A DNA stretch of 64,000 nt from positions 682,001 to 746,000 of the forward strand of contig NZ_JAGJEH010000002.1 in NCBI RefSeq assembly GCF_018100925.1. Direction: 5' to 3'. A program made the position numbers and the translations under genes. Positions within the stretch are counted from its first letter, which is position 1. Each line of letters opens with the position of its first letter. A model generated the notes under the pieces. It was not told the DNA's origin. It was given only the letters and a program-made list of their open reading frames with translations, and did not search any database. Positions 37,989-47,604 of this stretch are shown here, piece after piece. Source of the DNA: Pseudoalteromonas luteoviolacea (GTDB lineage: Bacteria; Pseudomonadota; Gammaproteobacteria; Enterobacterales; Alteromonadaceae).

Positions 37989-39203
37989 ATGCATAAAATT
38001 AATAAAAGCAATAAATTAAATGGGGTGTGTTACGACATTCGAGGGCCTGTATTATCTCAAGCTCAAAAAATGGAAGATGAAGGTGTTAAAGTGCTCAAAT
38101 TAAATGTTGGGAATCCCGCCGCATTTGGTTTTGATATGCCTGAAGATATGCATAGAGACATCATTCGAAATTTACGCCAAGGACAGGGCTACTGTGACTC
38201 AAAAGGTTTGTATTCAGCAAGAGTTGCGGTATACCAATATTATCAGCAAAAGAGCTTTCCGAATATCAGTGTCGATAATACGTTTATCGGCAATGGTGTC
38301 AGCGAGCTTATCCAAATGGTCACGCAGGCGTTGCTGAATGACGGCGATGAAGTCTTGATCCCCGCTCCTGATTATCCACTGTGGACAGCGTCAGTGAAAT
38401 TATCAGGCGGCGTGCCTGTGCATTATATGTGTGATGAATGTGCAGACTGGTTTCCAGATATTGCGGATATTCGAGAAAAAATTACAAGCAAAACAAAAGC
38501 ATTAGTATTAATAAATCCGAACAACCCGACCGGAGCAGTTTATAGCAAGGCGCTATTAGAGCAGCTGTTGGACGTTGCCAGAGAGCATAAATTACTTGTG
38601 TTAAGTGACGAGATCTACGAGAAAATTCTATTTGATGATGTAGAGCACTTTTCAGTCGGTTCGCTATGTGATGATTTACCAATTATTACTTTTAATGGCT
38701 TGGCCAAAACATATCGTGCAGCTGGGCTCAGAATGGGGTGGATGGTTGCGAGCGGGAAAATCTCGGCCATGACAGATTTGCTTGAAGGTTTAAATATGCT
38801 CGCCTCAATGCGACTTTGTGCCAACGTCCCAGCTCAGTTTGCTATTCAACAGGCGCTTGGTGGTGTGCAGTCTATCGATGACCTGTTGCTGCCTGGGGGA
38901 AGGTTGTACGAACAACGTAATATCGCATGGCAAGGCTTGAATGATATTCAGGGCATATCTTGTGTAAAGCCGAAAGGGGCTCTATATGCCTTTGCCAAAT
39001 TCGACACTAAGCATTTCAACGTCAAAAATGATGAACTCATGATATTAGATTTATTGCGGGAAGAAAAAATCTTGTTGGTTCATGGTCGCGCATTTAATTG
39101 GCCATCACCAGATCATTTCAGGTTGGTTTTTTTACCGCATAAAGATGAATTAGAACCCGCTTTGCAGTCCATGCAACGCTTTTTCGACCATTACCGTCAG
39201 TAG
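37989..39203 (+). CDS. alaA: Alanine transaminase (class I aminotransferase)
   Basis: PLP enzyme making alanine from pyruvate and glutamate. 404 residues, aligning end to end with E. coli AlaA by eye ('CYDIRGPVL', 'LNVGNPAAFGFD', 'QGYCDSKGLYSAR', 'APDYPLWTA', 'NPNNPTGAVYSK'). The PLP lysine is K240 in 'FNGLAKTYRAAG', and 'LVHGRAFNWP' near the end binds the substrate carboxylate. The ATG is preceded by GGGGGA. It is a single gene; a short hairpin at 39214-39231 follows it. Confidence 0.95.
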   Translation: MHKINKSNKLNGVCYDIRGPVLSQAQKMEDEGVKVLKLNVGNPAAFGFDMPEDMHRDIIRNLRQGQGYCDSKGLYSARVAVYQYYQQKSFPNISVDNTFIGNGVSELIQMVTQALLNDGDEVLIPAPDYPLWTASVKLSGGVPVHYMCDECADWFPDIADIREKITSKTKALVLINPNNPTGAVYSKALLEQLLDVAREHKLLVLSDEIYEKILFDDVEHFSVGSLCDDLPIITFNGLAKTYRAAGLRMGWMVASGKISAMTDLLEGLNMLASMRLCANVPAQFAIQQALGGVQSIDDLLLPGGRLYEQRNIAWQGLNDIQGISCVKPKGALYAFAKFDTKHFNVKNDELMILDLLREEKILLVHGRAFNWPSPDHFRLVFLPHKDELEPALQSMQRFFDHYRQ

Positions 39204-39213
39204 GCGTGAAACA

Positions 39214-39231
39214 GGCCCTTACAAAAGGGCC
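39214..39231. terminator. Short hairpin between alaA and the convergent dapE operon
   Basis: Stem GGCCCTT/AAGGGCC with a 4-nt loop in the 35-bp gap. It lacks a long T run in either direction, so it is probably a weak shared terminator. Confidence 0.55.
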
Positions 39232-39238
39232 ATGATGC

Positions 39239-39913
39239 TTAACTATTGGCAATGTTAGTTACAAACTGACTATACAGCCTTGGCAAGTTTTCTAGTATTG
39301 CTGCTTTTCCTAACACATCGTGTGTTTCTATTGCTTTGTAAATTGCGCTCAGTGAAACCTGATCCATCATGGTTTTAGATGTTTCTATATGACTGATATG
39401 CCAAGGCTCTTCAGCGACACCACCTCTAAATTTGTCATAAGGCCTGAAAAAGCCAAATTTCTGTAAAGAGCTGTCAAGCCAACATGCGAAGTCATAAAAT
39501 GGGCCGTCAAATTGATATTCCCACGGTTCCAGCTGCAGAGACTGCTCCGGCTGTAGGTAGTTGCTAGCGTAAACATCGAAGTCGCTGCCAAAGTGATGAC
39601 GACTGGTTCCCGGGAGTGCTGAAAAGAGCATAATCGCTTCGACAACTTTTGCTTCGCTTAAGGCTGAAATGTCGACGGTGTCGTTATTTTGGTCGAGAAC
39701 AGGACGTTGCCCACTAAACTTAGCGTTCCAAATCATACTTTGGCGATGAAAGTCTCGATAAGACGAAGCAATGGTAAAATCGAAACCAGCTGATTTAGCC
39801 GCTGCGTTTAGTGCGTCTAAACTCTCAACAACCTGCGCATGTACAAGCTGCCCTTGATAATCTACTAGGTGTGTTTGATCTAACCCGAGTGCTTGAAGCT
39901 GCGCAGTTTTCAT
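39239..39913 (-). CDS. M15-family (VanY/LdcB-like) carboxypeptidase, no signal peptide
   Basis: 224 residues. Zinc motif S-x-H-x2-G-x3-D is at 104-113 ('[10 protein letters not shown]'; H106 and D113 as ligands), plus 'EEPWHISH' with E169 and H172, which is the M15 D-alanyl-D-alanine or LD-carboxypeptidase pattern. No signal sequence, so cytoplasmic, unlike typical VanY/LdcB. Its ATG overlaps the dapE stop by 4 bp (last gene of the five-gene operon). That places it beside diaminopimelate/lysine synthesis and suggests trimming of peptidoglycan-derived peptides (inference). Confidence 0.83.
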   Translation of the reverse strand: MKTAQLQALGLDQTHLVDYQGQLVHAQVVESLDALNAAAKSAGFDFTIASSYRDFHRQSMIWNAKFSGQRPVLDQNNDTVDISALSEAKVVEAIMLFSALPGTSRHHFGSDFDVYASNYLQPEQSLQLEPWEYQFDGPFYDFACWLDSSLQKFGFFRPYDKFRGGVAEEPWHISHIETSKTMMDQVSLSAIYKAIETHDVLGKAAILENLPRLYSQFVTNIANS

Positions 39914-41061
39914 TTAGGGTTTGCCAATAACTTTTCTAGTATCGACTCGTAAATGAGTGCAAGGTCATCGAGAGACTTGGCACACACGTGTTCATCTACT
40001 TGATGGATTGTTTTATTGATTGGACCAAGCTCAATTACTTTGCAGCCTGTTTGTGCAATAAATCGTCCATCTGAGGTTCCGCCTGTTGTCTCGGCATTGG
40101 CTGTTACGCCAGTGACTTCTTTAATTGCATCGAGCGTAACATTGAGTAACTCGCCAGGTTCAGTTAAAAACGGCAGCCCGTTAACCGTCCAGTTAAGTTC
40201 ATAGTCTAGCTGGTGTGCTTTGAGTATGTCATTGACGCCATTTTGTAAGTCTTCTACGCTCAATTCTGTGCTAAATCTAAAGTTAAATTGAACCTCAACC
40301 GTACCTGGAATAACATTTCCTGCGCCAGTACCACCATGAATATTTGAAATCTGAAAGCTGGTTGCAGGGAAGTATGCGTTACCTGTATCCCAAACTTTGC
40401 TACTCAGTTCGGCCAAAGCTGGTGCAACATCATGAATTGGATTTTTTGCTAAGTGAGGGTAGGCAACATGACCTTGAATGCCTTTCACCGTTAGGTGACC
40501 CGTTAACGAACCACGCCGACCATTCTTTACAACGTCACCAAGCGTATCTCTTGAAGACGGTTCTCCAACCAAACACATATCTATTTTTTCATTACGTGCT
40601 TCGAGTAAATCAACCACTTTTGTGGTGCCATTGATAAAAGGACCTTCTTCATCAGAGGTAATTAAAAAACTAATTGAACCTGTGTGATTAGGGTACTTTG
40701 CAACAAAGCGTTCGGTAGCAACCACCATGGCTGCGAGGGAGCCTTTCATATCGGCCGCTCCTCGACCATGCAAAACCCCATTCTCAACCAGCCCTGCAAA
40801 AGGGGGATGTCGCCAGTCTTTTTCGTTACCGACTGGTACAACATCAGTGTGGCCAGCAAAACAAAAGTGCGGGCCTTCGGTTCCTCTTCGCGCCCAAGTG
40901 TTGAGCGTATCAATGAAAAAGTGCTCTTCAATGTTGAAGCCCAGTTTTTCAAGACGGCTGTTGATCAGGTTTTGGCAACCTGCATCTTCGGGGGTGACGG
41001 AAGGGCGCTGGATCAGCGCCGAAGCGAGTTCTATAACATCACTTAGAGGTTGTTGGCTCAT
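39910..41061 (-). CDS. dapE: Succinyl-diaminopimelate desuccinylase
   Basis: Hydrolyses N-succinyl-L,L-diaminopimelate in lysine and peptidoglycan precursor synthesis. 383 residues, M20 family. The two-zinc site is visible: H71 and D73 in 'FAGHTDVVP', D104 in '[10 protein letters not shown]', E138/E139 in 'TSDEEGPF', and a final His in 'IHQVDEHV'. The catalytic base is E138. The dimerisation lid domain lies between (~180-295). It overlaps the upstream ArsC-like gene by 4 bp and the downstream peptidase by 4 bp. The yffB-dapE order matches E. coli. Confidence 0.96.
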   Translation of the reverse strand: MSQQPLSDVIELASALIQRPSVTPEDAGCQNLINSRLEKLGFNIEEHFFIDTLNTWARRGTEGPHFCFAGHTDVVPVGNEKDWRHPPFAGLVENGVLHGRGAADMKGSLAAMVVATERFVAKYPNHTGSISFLITSDEEGPFINGTTKVVDLLEARNEKIDMCLVGEPSSRDTLGDVVKNGRRGSLTGHLTVKGIQGHVAYPHLAKNPIHDVAPALAELSSKVWDTGNAYFPATSFQISNIHGGTGAGNVIPGTVEVQFNFRFSTELSVEDLQNGVNDILKAHQLDYELNWTVNGLPFLTEPGELLNVTLDAIKEVTGVTANAETTGGTSDGRFIAQTGCKVIELGPINKTIHQVDEHVCAKSLDDLALIYESILEKLLANPK

Positions 41062-41405
41062 TTAAATATCTCTTGATACTGTGCTGCTTTGAAGCCAATA
41101 TGAAGTTCAGAATTACGCTGCAAAATAGGGCGCTTGATCATCGCTGGAGATTCCAGCATATACTGCTTTGCTGATGTTTCATCTAAATTCTGTTTTTGCT
41201 CTTCACTCAGCGCACGATATGTAGTGCCGCGTTTGTTTAACACAGTTTCCCAACCCAGTTGTGCAACAAAGCTGTCTAATAGCTCTGGGGTTAAGCCATC
41301 TTTGCGGTAATCGTGAAAAGCGAATTCTACGTTGTTGTCTTGGAGAAACTTTTTGGCTTTTTTGATAGTGTCACAATTTGGAATGCCGTATAAAACTATA
41401 CTCAT
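41058..41405 (-). CDS. yffB: ArsC/Spx-family protein (YffB type)
   Basis: 115 residues with the thioredoxin-like ArsC fold. A single redox cysteine is C11 in '[14 protein letters not shown]', and R in 'MIKRPIL' is conserved in the family. YffB binds glutathione and acts as a thiol reductase in E. coli relatives; the exact substrate is unknown. It overlaps both neighbours by 4 bp (EIIA-like upstream, dapE downstream). Confidence 0.9.
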   Translation of the reverse strand: MSIVLYGIPNCDTIKKAKKFLQDNNVEFAFHDYRKDGLTPELLDSFVAQLGWETVLNKRGTTYRALSEEQKQNLDETSAKQYMLESPAMIKRPILQRNSELHIGFKAAQYQEIFK

Positions 41406-41908
41406 AATTTACTAGCTCTTGATAATGTTATGAGCGGATCTTTGCCCGCATTGACTTGATTCAATGGATAATAACATGGCCCCAATTTATCTGCATTTAG
41501 AATTACTAAGGTGCCAGTAATAAGCAGGTCTTGAGGTATATCGTAATAACAGAGAATGTCTCCAGACTTTATGTGTTTTTTACCAATGCTGTGTTTTAGC
41601 AGGTTTTCCATTTTCTGATATTCGCTTGGAATGTTTAGATGCAAAAGCAAATGTAATCCAGAGTCTGCTCGGATCACAAACTCCCCCCCTTGTTGGCTAA
41701 CTTTTACAATGTTTCCGTTGCAAGGAGATATCATAAGTGCTTGATTCATTTTAACACACACGCCACTGCCAATCATACCTGATGAAAAAAGTGAGAGCGG
41801 ATGCTGGGTTAATGGGAACACTTTACCAGTAAAAGGGCTTGCAATATGTAGTAGTGGGTTTGCTATTTGCGTAATTGGCGCATAGTTGATTGGTTTAGAA
41901 AAAATCAT
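41402..41908 (-). CDS. Free-standing EIIA-Glc-like protein with one active-site histidine missing
   Basis: 168 residues with the EIIA(Glc)/Crr beta-sandwich pattern: 'SPFTGKVFPL', 'MIGSGVCVKM', 'ISPCNGNIVKV', 'ADSGLHLLLHLNI'. The phosphorylated histidine corresponds to H90 ('LLLH'). The partner histidine, which normally sits in an N-H-A-F-like motif, aligns with G75 ('QGGEF'). The length equals Crr, but it has no HPr/EI neighbours. It shares 1 bp with the upstream ACT gene (TAATG) and 4 bp with the next gene. Probably a phosphorylation-weakened regulator and not a sugar transporter subunit. Function unknown. Confidence 0.72.
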   Translation of the reverse strand: MIFSKPINYAPITQIANPLLHIASPFTGKVFPLTQHPLSLFSSGMIGSGVCVKMNQALMISPCNGNIVKVSQQGGEFVIRADSGLHLLLHLNIPSEYQKMENLLKHSIGKKHIKSGDILCYYDIPQDLLITGTLVILNADKLGPCYYPLNQVNAGKDPLITLSRASKL

Positions 41909-42288
41909 TAAACAAAAAGGTAACCGTCTTTTCGGAGTGCTTGAATTGCATTATTGAGCTGTTGCTCTTTAACCAGAATATAGTCTGTATCGTAAGTTGA
42001 GATAGAAAAAATAGAAACATTTGCACTGGCCAATACACCGGAAATGTTAGACATAATACCAGTAAGAGAAAAGCCCAAAGGGCCGATAATTTCAATCGCT
42101 CGCCAGTACGGCTCAGCTGCAAAACTTTCGATGTCGATGTCGGATGGGCACACAATTGATAGCTCTTCACTGGTTTTGGCAATGAAGAATATGTCTGATT
42201 TAAGCACATTAGTAGGGATGCCAGCATCGCTATCTAGGCTGTGGATCGTAAAGTCTTGTTGTAGTACTTGTAGCGTTTGTTTTGACAT
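41908..42288 (-). CDS. ACT-domain (CASTOR/ACT_7-like) protein
   Basis: 126 residues. The C-terminal half 'IEIIGPLGFSLTGIMSNISGVLASANVSIFSISTYDTDYILV' is a classic amino-acid-binding ACT domain as seen in the CASTOR-like group of small bacterial proteins. There is no enzyme domain. It is first gene of the operon leading to dapE, and its stop overlaps the EIIA-like start by 1 bp. It may sense an amino acid such as lysine or DAP, given the dapE context, but the ligand is a guess. Confidence 0.8.
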   Translation of the reverse strand: MSKQTLQVLQQDFTIHSLDSDAGIPTNVLKSDIFFIAKTSEELSIVCPSDIDIESFAAEPYWRAIEIIGPLGFSLTGIMSNISGVLASANVSIFSISTYDTDYILVKEQQLNNAIQALRKDGYLFV

Positions 42289-42358
42289 ACTTGCGCTCTA
42301 ACTGCATCGACTCATTCATAGTATAGGCAAGTAAAGTGAAAAGAAACCCTTTTATTTA

Positions 42359-42381
42359 GGGAGTAGACCGTTTCTACTCCC
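42359..42381 (-). terminator. Hairpin after pta
   Basis: A 9-bp perfect stem GGGAGTAGA/TCTACTCCC with a 5-nt loop just downstream of pta on the minus strand. It is followed on that strand by an A/T-rich TAAATAAAA and not a clean T run. Confidence 0.6.
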
Positions 42382-42404
42382 TTGATACCCTTAAGAAAGG
42401 CCTA

Positions 42405-44549
42405 TTATGGGCGCTGGGCTGCTTGAATCGCCGTTAATGCAATTGTGTATACGATGTCATCAACTAGAGCTCCTCGGCTCAGGTCGTTGACAGGCTTTCG
42501 CATACCTTGGAGCATTGGACCTATACTGATCAAATCGGCACTTCGCTGCACAGCTTTATAGGTTGTATTACCAGTATTCAAATCAGGGAATACGAATACA
42601 GTTGCTTTGCCCGCCACTTTGCTGTTTGGCGCTTTTTTCCGAGCAACATTTTCCATAATAGCGGCATCGTATTGAAGAGGGCCGTCAATATCAAGATCAG
42701 GGCGTTTTTGCTGAGCTAACTTGGTTGCTTCACGCACTTTGTCAACATCAGCGCCTTGGCCAGAAGTACCTGTACTATAACTAATCATTGCCACTTTTGG
42801 TTCGATACCAAATGCCGCCGCAGAGTCTGCCGATTGGATCGCAATATCAGCAAGTTGCTCAGCTGTGGGGTCTGGGTTAATGGCGCAGTCACCATAAACT
42901 AGCACTTGGTCGGGTAATAGCATGAAGAATACTGAGCTGACTAACGATGAGTCAGGCGCCGTTTTGATTAGCTGCAACGGAGGACGTATGGTGTTTGCAG
43001 TTGTATTGACGGCCCCCGATACCAGACCGTCCACCTCATCTTCAGCTAACATCATTGTGCCTAAGACCACGTTGTCTTGCAGTTGCTCAGCGGCGACTAC
43101 TTCTGTGAGACCTTTATTTTTGCGAAGCTCAACCATTGGCGCGATGTAATTATCAACCGCTTTTTGTGGGTCAAGTATCGTGACGTTTTCATTCAGAATT
43201 ACACCTTGCTGTGCTGCAATACGCTGAATTTCGTCATGATCACCTAGTAAAACTGTTTTTGCTATTCCTCGCTCACCACAAATTGCAGCAGCTTTGATGG
43301 TGCGTGGCTCATTGCCTTCTGGTAATACAATCGTCTTGTTGGCTCGACGAGCTTGATCGGTCAACATAAACCGAAATGCTGGTGGAGATAGTTTGCGAGT
43401 ACGTGCGATCCCTTGCGAAAGGCTATCAAGCCAGTCTGGATCAATATGATCGGCATTGTGCTGTTTTACTTTATCGATACGTTGCTCGTCATCTGCGGGC
43501 ACTTCCATATTGAAGTTATGCAAAAGTAATGACGTGCGCCAAGTGTCCGCTTCGGTCGCAAGAATCGGTAATCCCGTGTTCATTGCTTGCTCACACAGTT
43601 CCATTATACGAGGTTCAGGCTTAAAGCCACCAGTTAGCAGTATCGCGCCAAGCTTTGTGCCGTTCATTGCTGATAAACAAGCTGCAACCAATATATCTGA
43701 ACGATCGCCTGGTGTAACGAGTAAAGCGCCAGGTGTGAAGTGGTTTAGAATGTTTGACACGGTACGTGCACAAAATGTCACTCGGCGCAGTCGTCTATGC
43801 GCCATATCTCCTGCGTTAATCACTTCAGCTTGCAGATATTCACTTAAATCTCTCACTCGAGGCGCTACTAAATCAAAGTCCCAGGGGATAGCGCCAAGTA
43901 ACATAAACGGATGCTTGCGGAAGATAGGCAGAGAGGCCAAACGATTCATCTCGTTTTCGAGTTGGTCAGGCTCGTGCTGATCGACCAAGTCTGCTCTCGC
44001 CCGGCCATCTTCATCAAGAGGGGCATTAACTTTGTTAAAAATACATCCTAAAACACGTGCATGGTCAATTCCGCCATAGTTGCCCGAGGCAATTTCTAAG
44101 CGATCTTCAAGCTGATCATTTGTGTCATTTCCCGGTGTTAATACAAATACGATATCTGCGCCCAAGGTTTGTGCTATCTCACGGTTTACTCGGCCCGCGT
44201 AGGGTTGTTTCCGAGTAGGTACCATACCTTCTATGATAGCTACTTCATCGTCTTGTACACTGCTTTCAAAGCGTTCAACGATTTCTTCCAGTAAATCGTC
44301 ACCTTTGCCATCACCGATCATTTGCTCTGCATAGTGCAACTCAAATGGAGTGGGGGGGGCAATTGATGATCCTTGTTTGATAATTAACGTCGATTTTTCA
44401 GGGCCTACATCGGCATTACGTGGTTGAGCAATTGGTTTGAAAAAATTAACTTTAACTGCCTTTTGCTCTAGTGCGCGGACTAACCCGACAGAAACAGATG
44501 TTAAACCAACCCCTGTTGAGATTGGGATAAGCATGATCCTACGACCCAT
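42405..44549 (-). CDS. pta: Phosphate acetyltransferase (long form)
   Basis: Interconverts acetyl-CoA and acetyl phosphate, coupling to AckA for acetate overflow and use. 714 residues, like E. coli Pta. The N-terminal P-loop-like BioD/CobB-type region starts with '[16 protein letters not shown]', and a DRTGG-type regulatory middle (~220-340) follows. The catalytic PTA domain runs from ~385 on ('[14 protein letters not shown]', '[14 protein letters not shown]', 'GPLQYDAAI', '[13 protein letters not shown]'). It begins 2 bp after the ackA stop, so the pair is one operon. AckA first, then Pta. Confidence 0.97.
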   Translation of the reverse strand: MGRRIMLIPISTGVGLTSVSVGLVRALEQKAVKVNFFKPIAQPRNADVGPEKSTLIIKQGSSIAPPTPFELHYAEQMIGDGKGDDLLEEIVERFESSVQDDEVAIIEGMVPTRKQPYAGRVNREIAQTLGADIVFVLTPGNDTNDQLEDRLEIASGNYGGIDHARVLGCIFNKVNAPLDEDGRARADLVDQHEPDQLENEMNRLASLPIFRKHPFMLLGAIPWDFDLVAPRVRDLSEYLQAEVINAGDMAHRRLRRVTFCARTVSNILNHFTPGALLVTPGDRSDILVAACLSAMNGTKLGAILLTGGFKPEPRIMELCEQAMNTGLPILATEADTWRTSLLLHNFNMEVPADDEQRIDKVKQHNADHIDPDWLDSLSQGIARTRKLSPPAFRFMLTDQARRANKTIVLPEGNEPRTIKAAAICGERGIAKTVLLGDHDEIQRIAAQQGVILNENVTILDPQKAVDNYIAPMVELRKNKGLTEVVAAEQLQDNVVLGTMMLAEDEVDGLVSGAVNTTANTIRPPLQLIKTAPDSSLVSSVFFMLLPDQVLVYGDCAINPDPTAEQLADIAIQSADSAAAFGIEPKVAMISYSTGTSGQGADVDKVREATKLAQQKRPDLDIDGPLQYDAAIMENVARKKAPNSKVAGKATVFVFPDLNTGNTTYKAVQRSADLISIGPMLQGMRKPVNDLSRGALVDDIVYTIALTAIQAAQRP

Positions 44550-44551
44550 AG

Positions 44552-45751
44552 TTATTGCTCCCCAGCAAGCATGGCTGCATCTTGCGCGATAACAAGTTCT
44601 TCATTGGTTGGAATTACAAGGGCGGTTGGTACTGACACTCCATCGGTGATTACCCCTTCATTACCAAAGCGAGCAGCTAAGTTTCGCTCGTTGTTTAGTT
44701 TAAAGCCTAGGAAGCTAAGTTGTTCTAAAACACTTGCACGAATTACATCAGAGTTTTCGCCTATCCCTCCAGTAAACACAAGTGCATCAATGCCACCTAA
44801 TGGCACCGCAAAGCTCGCGATTTGCTTTGCTAGTCTGAAACAGAAAATATCTAGCGCTAGCTGGGCTTTTTCGTGGCCTTCTGCCGCACTTTCTTCAATT
44901 GTACGGCAGTCGTTAGATAACTCACTGAGACCGAGTAAACCGCTTTCTTTATTTAATAAAGTGTCAATTTGCTTTGCCGTATAGTTTAGTTGATTCACCA
45001 AGTACGCAAATAAACCTGGGTCAATATCGCCACTACGAGTGCCCATTACAAGCCCCTCAAGAGGTGTTAAGCCCATGCTGGTGTCTACTGATTTACCATC
45101 TTTAACTGCACAGACTGAGCAGCCATTGCCAAGGTGGGCAGTAACTATTTTAGATGGTTTGTCATTTAAGCCTAATTGTTCTATGGCTTGTGCCGATACG
45201 AAGTAGTGGCTGGTGCCATGAAAGCCGTAACGTCTGATGCCGTGCTTTTCATACAATGCATAAGGTAGCGCATACAGGAACGCTGTTGGTTCCATCGTCT
45301 GGTGAAAGGCGGTGTCAAATACTGCTATTTGAGGCAGTTTTGAAAATGCAGCGCTTGCGGCTTCTATACCAAGTAAATTGGCGGGGTTGTGCAATGGCGC
45401 AAGGTTTGCTGTTTGCTTGATAGCTTCAAGGACTGTATCGGTGATTAAAGCCGACTTGGTAAAGTGCTCACCGCCATGAACGACGCGGTGCCCTACAGCA
45501 ACAAGCTGCTGGTCAAGTTTGAGAGATTTTACTAATTCGACCAGTTTATTAATGGCGACTTCATGTGCGTCTCCATTAGACAAAGAGATAATGTGCTTTT
45601 GGCCATTAACTTTGTATTTGATTTGAGGTGAAGCTTCACCTAAGCGTTCCGCTAACCCGGATAAATGCTCTTTTGCAGAGCTCGAGTCTATGATTGCAAA
45701 TTTGAGGCTAGAACTGCCACAATTGAGGACCAAAACATGCGACGATGACAT
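44552..45751 (-). CDS. ackA: Acetate kinase
   Basis: Makes ATP from acetyl phosphate. 399 residues from the ATG at 45751, preceded by GGAAAG at 6-nt spacing; the in-frame TTG at 45772 is upstream of that site. ASKHA motifs: '[13 protein letters not shown]' at the start, '[12 protein letters not shown]' with the catalytic arginine region, '[12 protein letters not shown]' and '[10 protein letters not shown]'. The catalytic Asp is in '[10 protein letters not shown]'. It is the first gene of ackA-pta and divergent from yfbV, as in E. coli. Confidence 0.97.
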   Translation of the reverse strand: MSSSHVLVLNCGSSSLKFAIIDSSSAKEHLSGLAERLGEASPQIKYKVNGQKHIISLSNGDAHEVAINKLVELVKSLKLDQQLVAVGHRVVHGGEHFTKSALITDTVLEAIKQTANLAPLHNPANLLGIEAASAAFSKLPQIAVFDTAFHQTMEPTAFLYALPYALYEKHGIRRYGFHGTSHYFVSAQAIEQLGLNDKPSKIVTAHLGNGCSVCAVKDGKSVDTSMGLTPLEGLVMGTRSGDIDPGLFAYLVNQLNYTAKQIDTLLNKESGLLGLSELSNDCRTIEESAAEGHEKAQLALDIFCFRLAKQIASFAVPLGGIDALVFTGGIGENSDVIRASVLEQLSFLGFKLNNERNLAARFGNEGVITDGVSVPTALVIPTNEELVIAQDAAMLAGEQ

Positions 45752-45900
45752 AATGACTTTCCGTTTTGACAATAAGAGTAGTTGCGTATTAAGCTAAATG
45801 GTGAAGTTCAATCAGCATTACACTTAATACTAAGGTATAATTGACATGTATGACCGTAATTTTACCTTATTTTTTTGAGAAAAGTTAGCACCTAGGAGTT

Positions 45901-46350
45901 ATGATGCAGAAAAGTCTTATTTCACAAGTGCAACTGGGTCGGCAATATGCCAAAGAGTGGCCAATGCGTAAGGAACTTGCTCCCTTATTTCCTGAATTTA
46001 GGGTGATAAAGGCAACCGAATTGGCGTTACAAACGATGCCTATACTTGCGTTATTCACTGTGTTTTTTCAAACCAGCCAACTAGGAATGGACTATCTACC
46101 TCAGTCAATTGCAATCGCTTTATTCTTTTTAACATTACCTGTGCAAGGTTTGTTGTGGTTAGGTAAGCGATGTGATACTTCATTGAATCCCGCGTTATCT
46201 TCATGGTACAGAGATTTGTATCAAAAAATGGTCGCAAATGGTTATCAGGGAAATATCTGCACCCGAAAACCAACTTACAGAGAGTTAGCGAAACTACTCA
46301 GTGATATGTTTGAAAAAATGGATAAAGCATTTACTAAAGAAAACTTGTAG
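45901..46350 (+). CDS. yfbV: UPF0208 membrane protein YfbV
   Basis: 149 residues with the DUF412/YfbV pattern. A cytosolic N terminus ('GRQYAKEWPMRKELAPLFPEFRVIKAT') is followed by two hydrophobic spans (~45-65 and ~70-90) and a basic C-terminal tail. An inner-membrane protein; E. coli YfbV has been linked to chromosome terminus organisation, but the mechanism is not settled. It is divergent from ackA-pta across about 150 bp, the same arrangement as E. coli, which strengthens the assignment. Confidence 0.92.
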   Translation: MMQKSLISQVQLGRQYAKEWPMRKELAPLFPEFRVIKATELALQTMPILALFTVFFQTSQLGMDYLPQSIAIALFFLTLPVQGLLWLGKRCDTSLNPALSSWYRDLYQKMVANGYQGNICTRKPTYRELAKLLSDMFEKMDKAFTKENL

Positions 46351-46794
46351 TTTTGATTGCGCACACCTGAAAAGGTGTGCGTAGACAACACACAAGTGCC
46401 AAAATGCCTTTCACTACATAGTGACAACATATTTACAGAAAAACACTTCTTCTTGAGCTGAAAGAGGCTCTTCTTGTTGAGGTTTTTAATCAGTAATAAG
46501 GTAGCGCACTTCAACTTTAAACACTTAATTACTTTGCTTGTTGAAACCGGTTAGGGTATTCATTGGTTTCAATTCCATTACGTCCATGGCTAGCTAGTGA
46601 TTCCGCTTACATTGTGATTTATTCGCCCCTTTCGGATATCCGAAGTAGTTTAATGTCGACAGAAAACGGCCCTGCTCGTTGGAGCTATAAGTGAGTCCAT
46701 AGGTATTAGATAGGGTTTTGGTGTGCAGAAAACATCTAATCCCGGGAGGAATGATTGGACCGCTATTTAGCACAAAACGATCCAACCTCCAACA
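46351..46794. other. 444-bp stretch after yfbV with no clear gene
   Basis: Contains a perfect 9-bp hairpin with a GAAA loop at 46360-46381 (CGCACACCT/AGGTGTGCG, no T run) and a 14-bp palindrome TTCGGATATCCGAA at 46631-46644. A 63-codon minus-strand frame (46594-46785) starts with TTG behind a GGAGG-like site. I cannot match the short frame to any family, and it could be chance or a degraded gene. Confidence 0.35.
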
Positions 46795-47604
46795 TCAAGA
46801 CGATTGCTTTTTATACTGCGTAATCAAAAAAGAAAACGTAATTTGGTGTGTGGTATTTTGTGCTAATTCTTCAAAGTGAGAAGCTTTAAACTTCCATGCA
46901 AATGGTGTCATCTTTATCAAGTTTTCCACGACATCTATTGCTACACTTTGGCGTTCTTCCACCAATGTTTGTTCAATCACTTCAAATCCCTCGGGGCAGG
47001 GAGGCGCATCGTGTAAACGCACATCATCATATATCTTTTGCTTTAGCTCGTAGAGGTGTTTAGGCCCAGGCCCTACGACAACTAGCGTACCGTCTGGTTG
47101 TAATAATCTTTTTGACTCGTGTGAAAAAACTGGGGCGAAGATACTCAAAACGATGTCTGTTTGTGCCTCTTTGAAAGGGGCATCTTTGCTCGATGCGACG
47201 CTGAAGTGCGGTTTTCTATAGCGCTTAGCTGCAAATTTTACTGCTGGTTTACTGATATCTAACCCGTACACAGAGGTTGAGTCAGGAAGTGCAGCTGCCA
47301 CAGCTTGGGTGTAGAAGCCTTCTCCACATCCTAAGTCAACAACCATTTTTGGTGACTTTTTAGCGATCAACTCGGCAAGTGATTGTTGCAAAAAGGTATA
47401 GTGGTTTGTAGCGAAGAATGCTCGCCTTGCCTGCACCATATCTAAATTATCACCTGGGTTTTTAGAGCGTTTAAATTGCACTGGAAGAAGGTTTACATAG
47501 CCTTCTTTTGCAAAGTCGAATTGATGACGATTTTTGCAGCTCAGTGTGTTGTTTGTTTGATTTAATTGCTCTGAGCAAATGGGGCAGCGATAATCTAATG
47601 TCAT
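46795..47604 (-). CDS. rlmA: 23S rRNA (guanine-N1)-methyltransferase RlmA
   Basis: Methylates guanine in helix 35 of 23S rRNA (G745 in E. coli; G748 in the RlmAII subgroup). 269 residues. A zinc site is formed by C7, C10, C23 and H27 in 'CPICSEQ..SCKNRH', followed by 'FDFAKEGYVNLLP'. The Rossmann methyltransferase motif I is 'VVDLGCGEGFY', with 'LSIFAPVF' for the acceptor side. It overlaps the upstream membrane-protein gene by 4 bp (47601-47604). The subgroup (RlmAI versus RlmAII) is inferred only from gammaproteobacterial descent. Confidence 0.92.
   Translation of the reverse strand: MTLDYRCPICSEQLNQTNNTLSCKNRHQFDFAKEGYVNLLPVQFKRSKNPGDNLDMVQARRAFFATNHYTFLQQSLAELIAKKSPKMVVDLGCGEGFYTQAVAAALPDSTSVYGLDISKPAVKFAAKRYRKPHFSVASSKDAPFKEAQTDIVLSIFAPVFSHESKRLLQPDGTLVVVGPGPKHLYELKQKIYDDVRLHDAPPCPEGFEVIEQTLVEERQSVAIDVVENLIKMTPFAWKFKASHFEELAQNTTHQITFSFLITQYKKQSS

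Noticed and set aside
41895..42227. 110-codon frame in another frame over the ACT gene
   Set aside because: It is covered by the ACT gene, whose domain match is clear, so this is a shadow.
43456..43980. Long plus-strand frame (174 codons) opposite pta
   Set aside because: Antisense shadow of the pta coding region with no recognisable domain.
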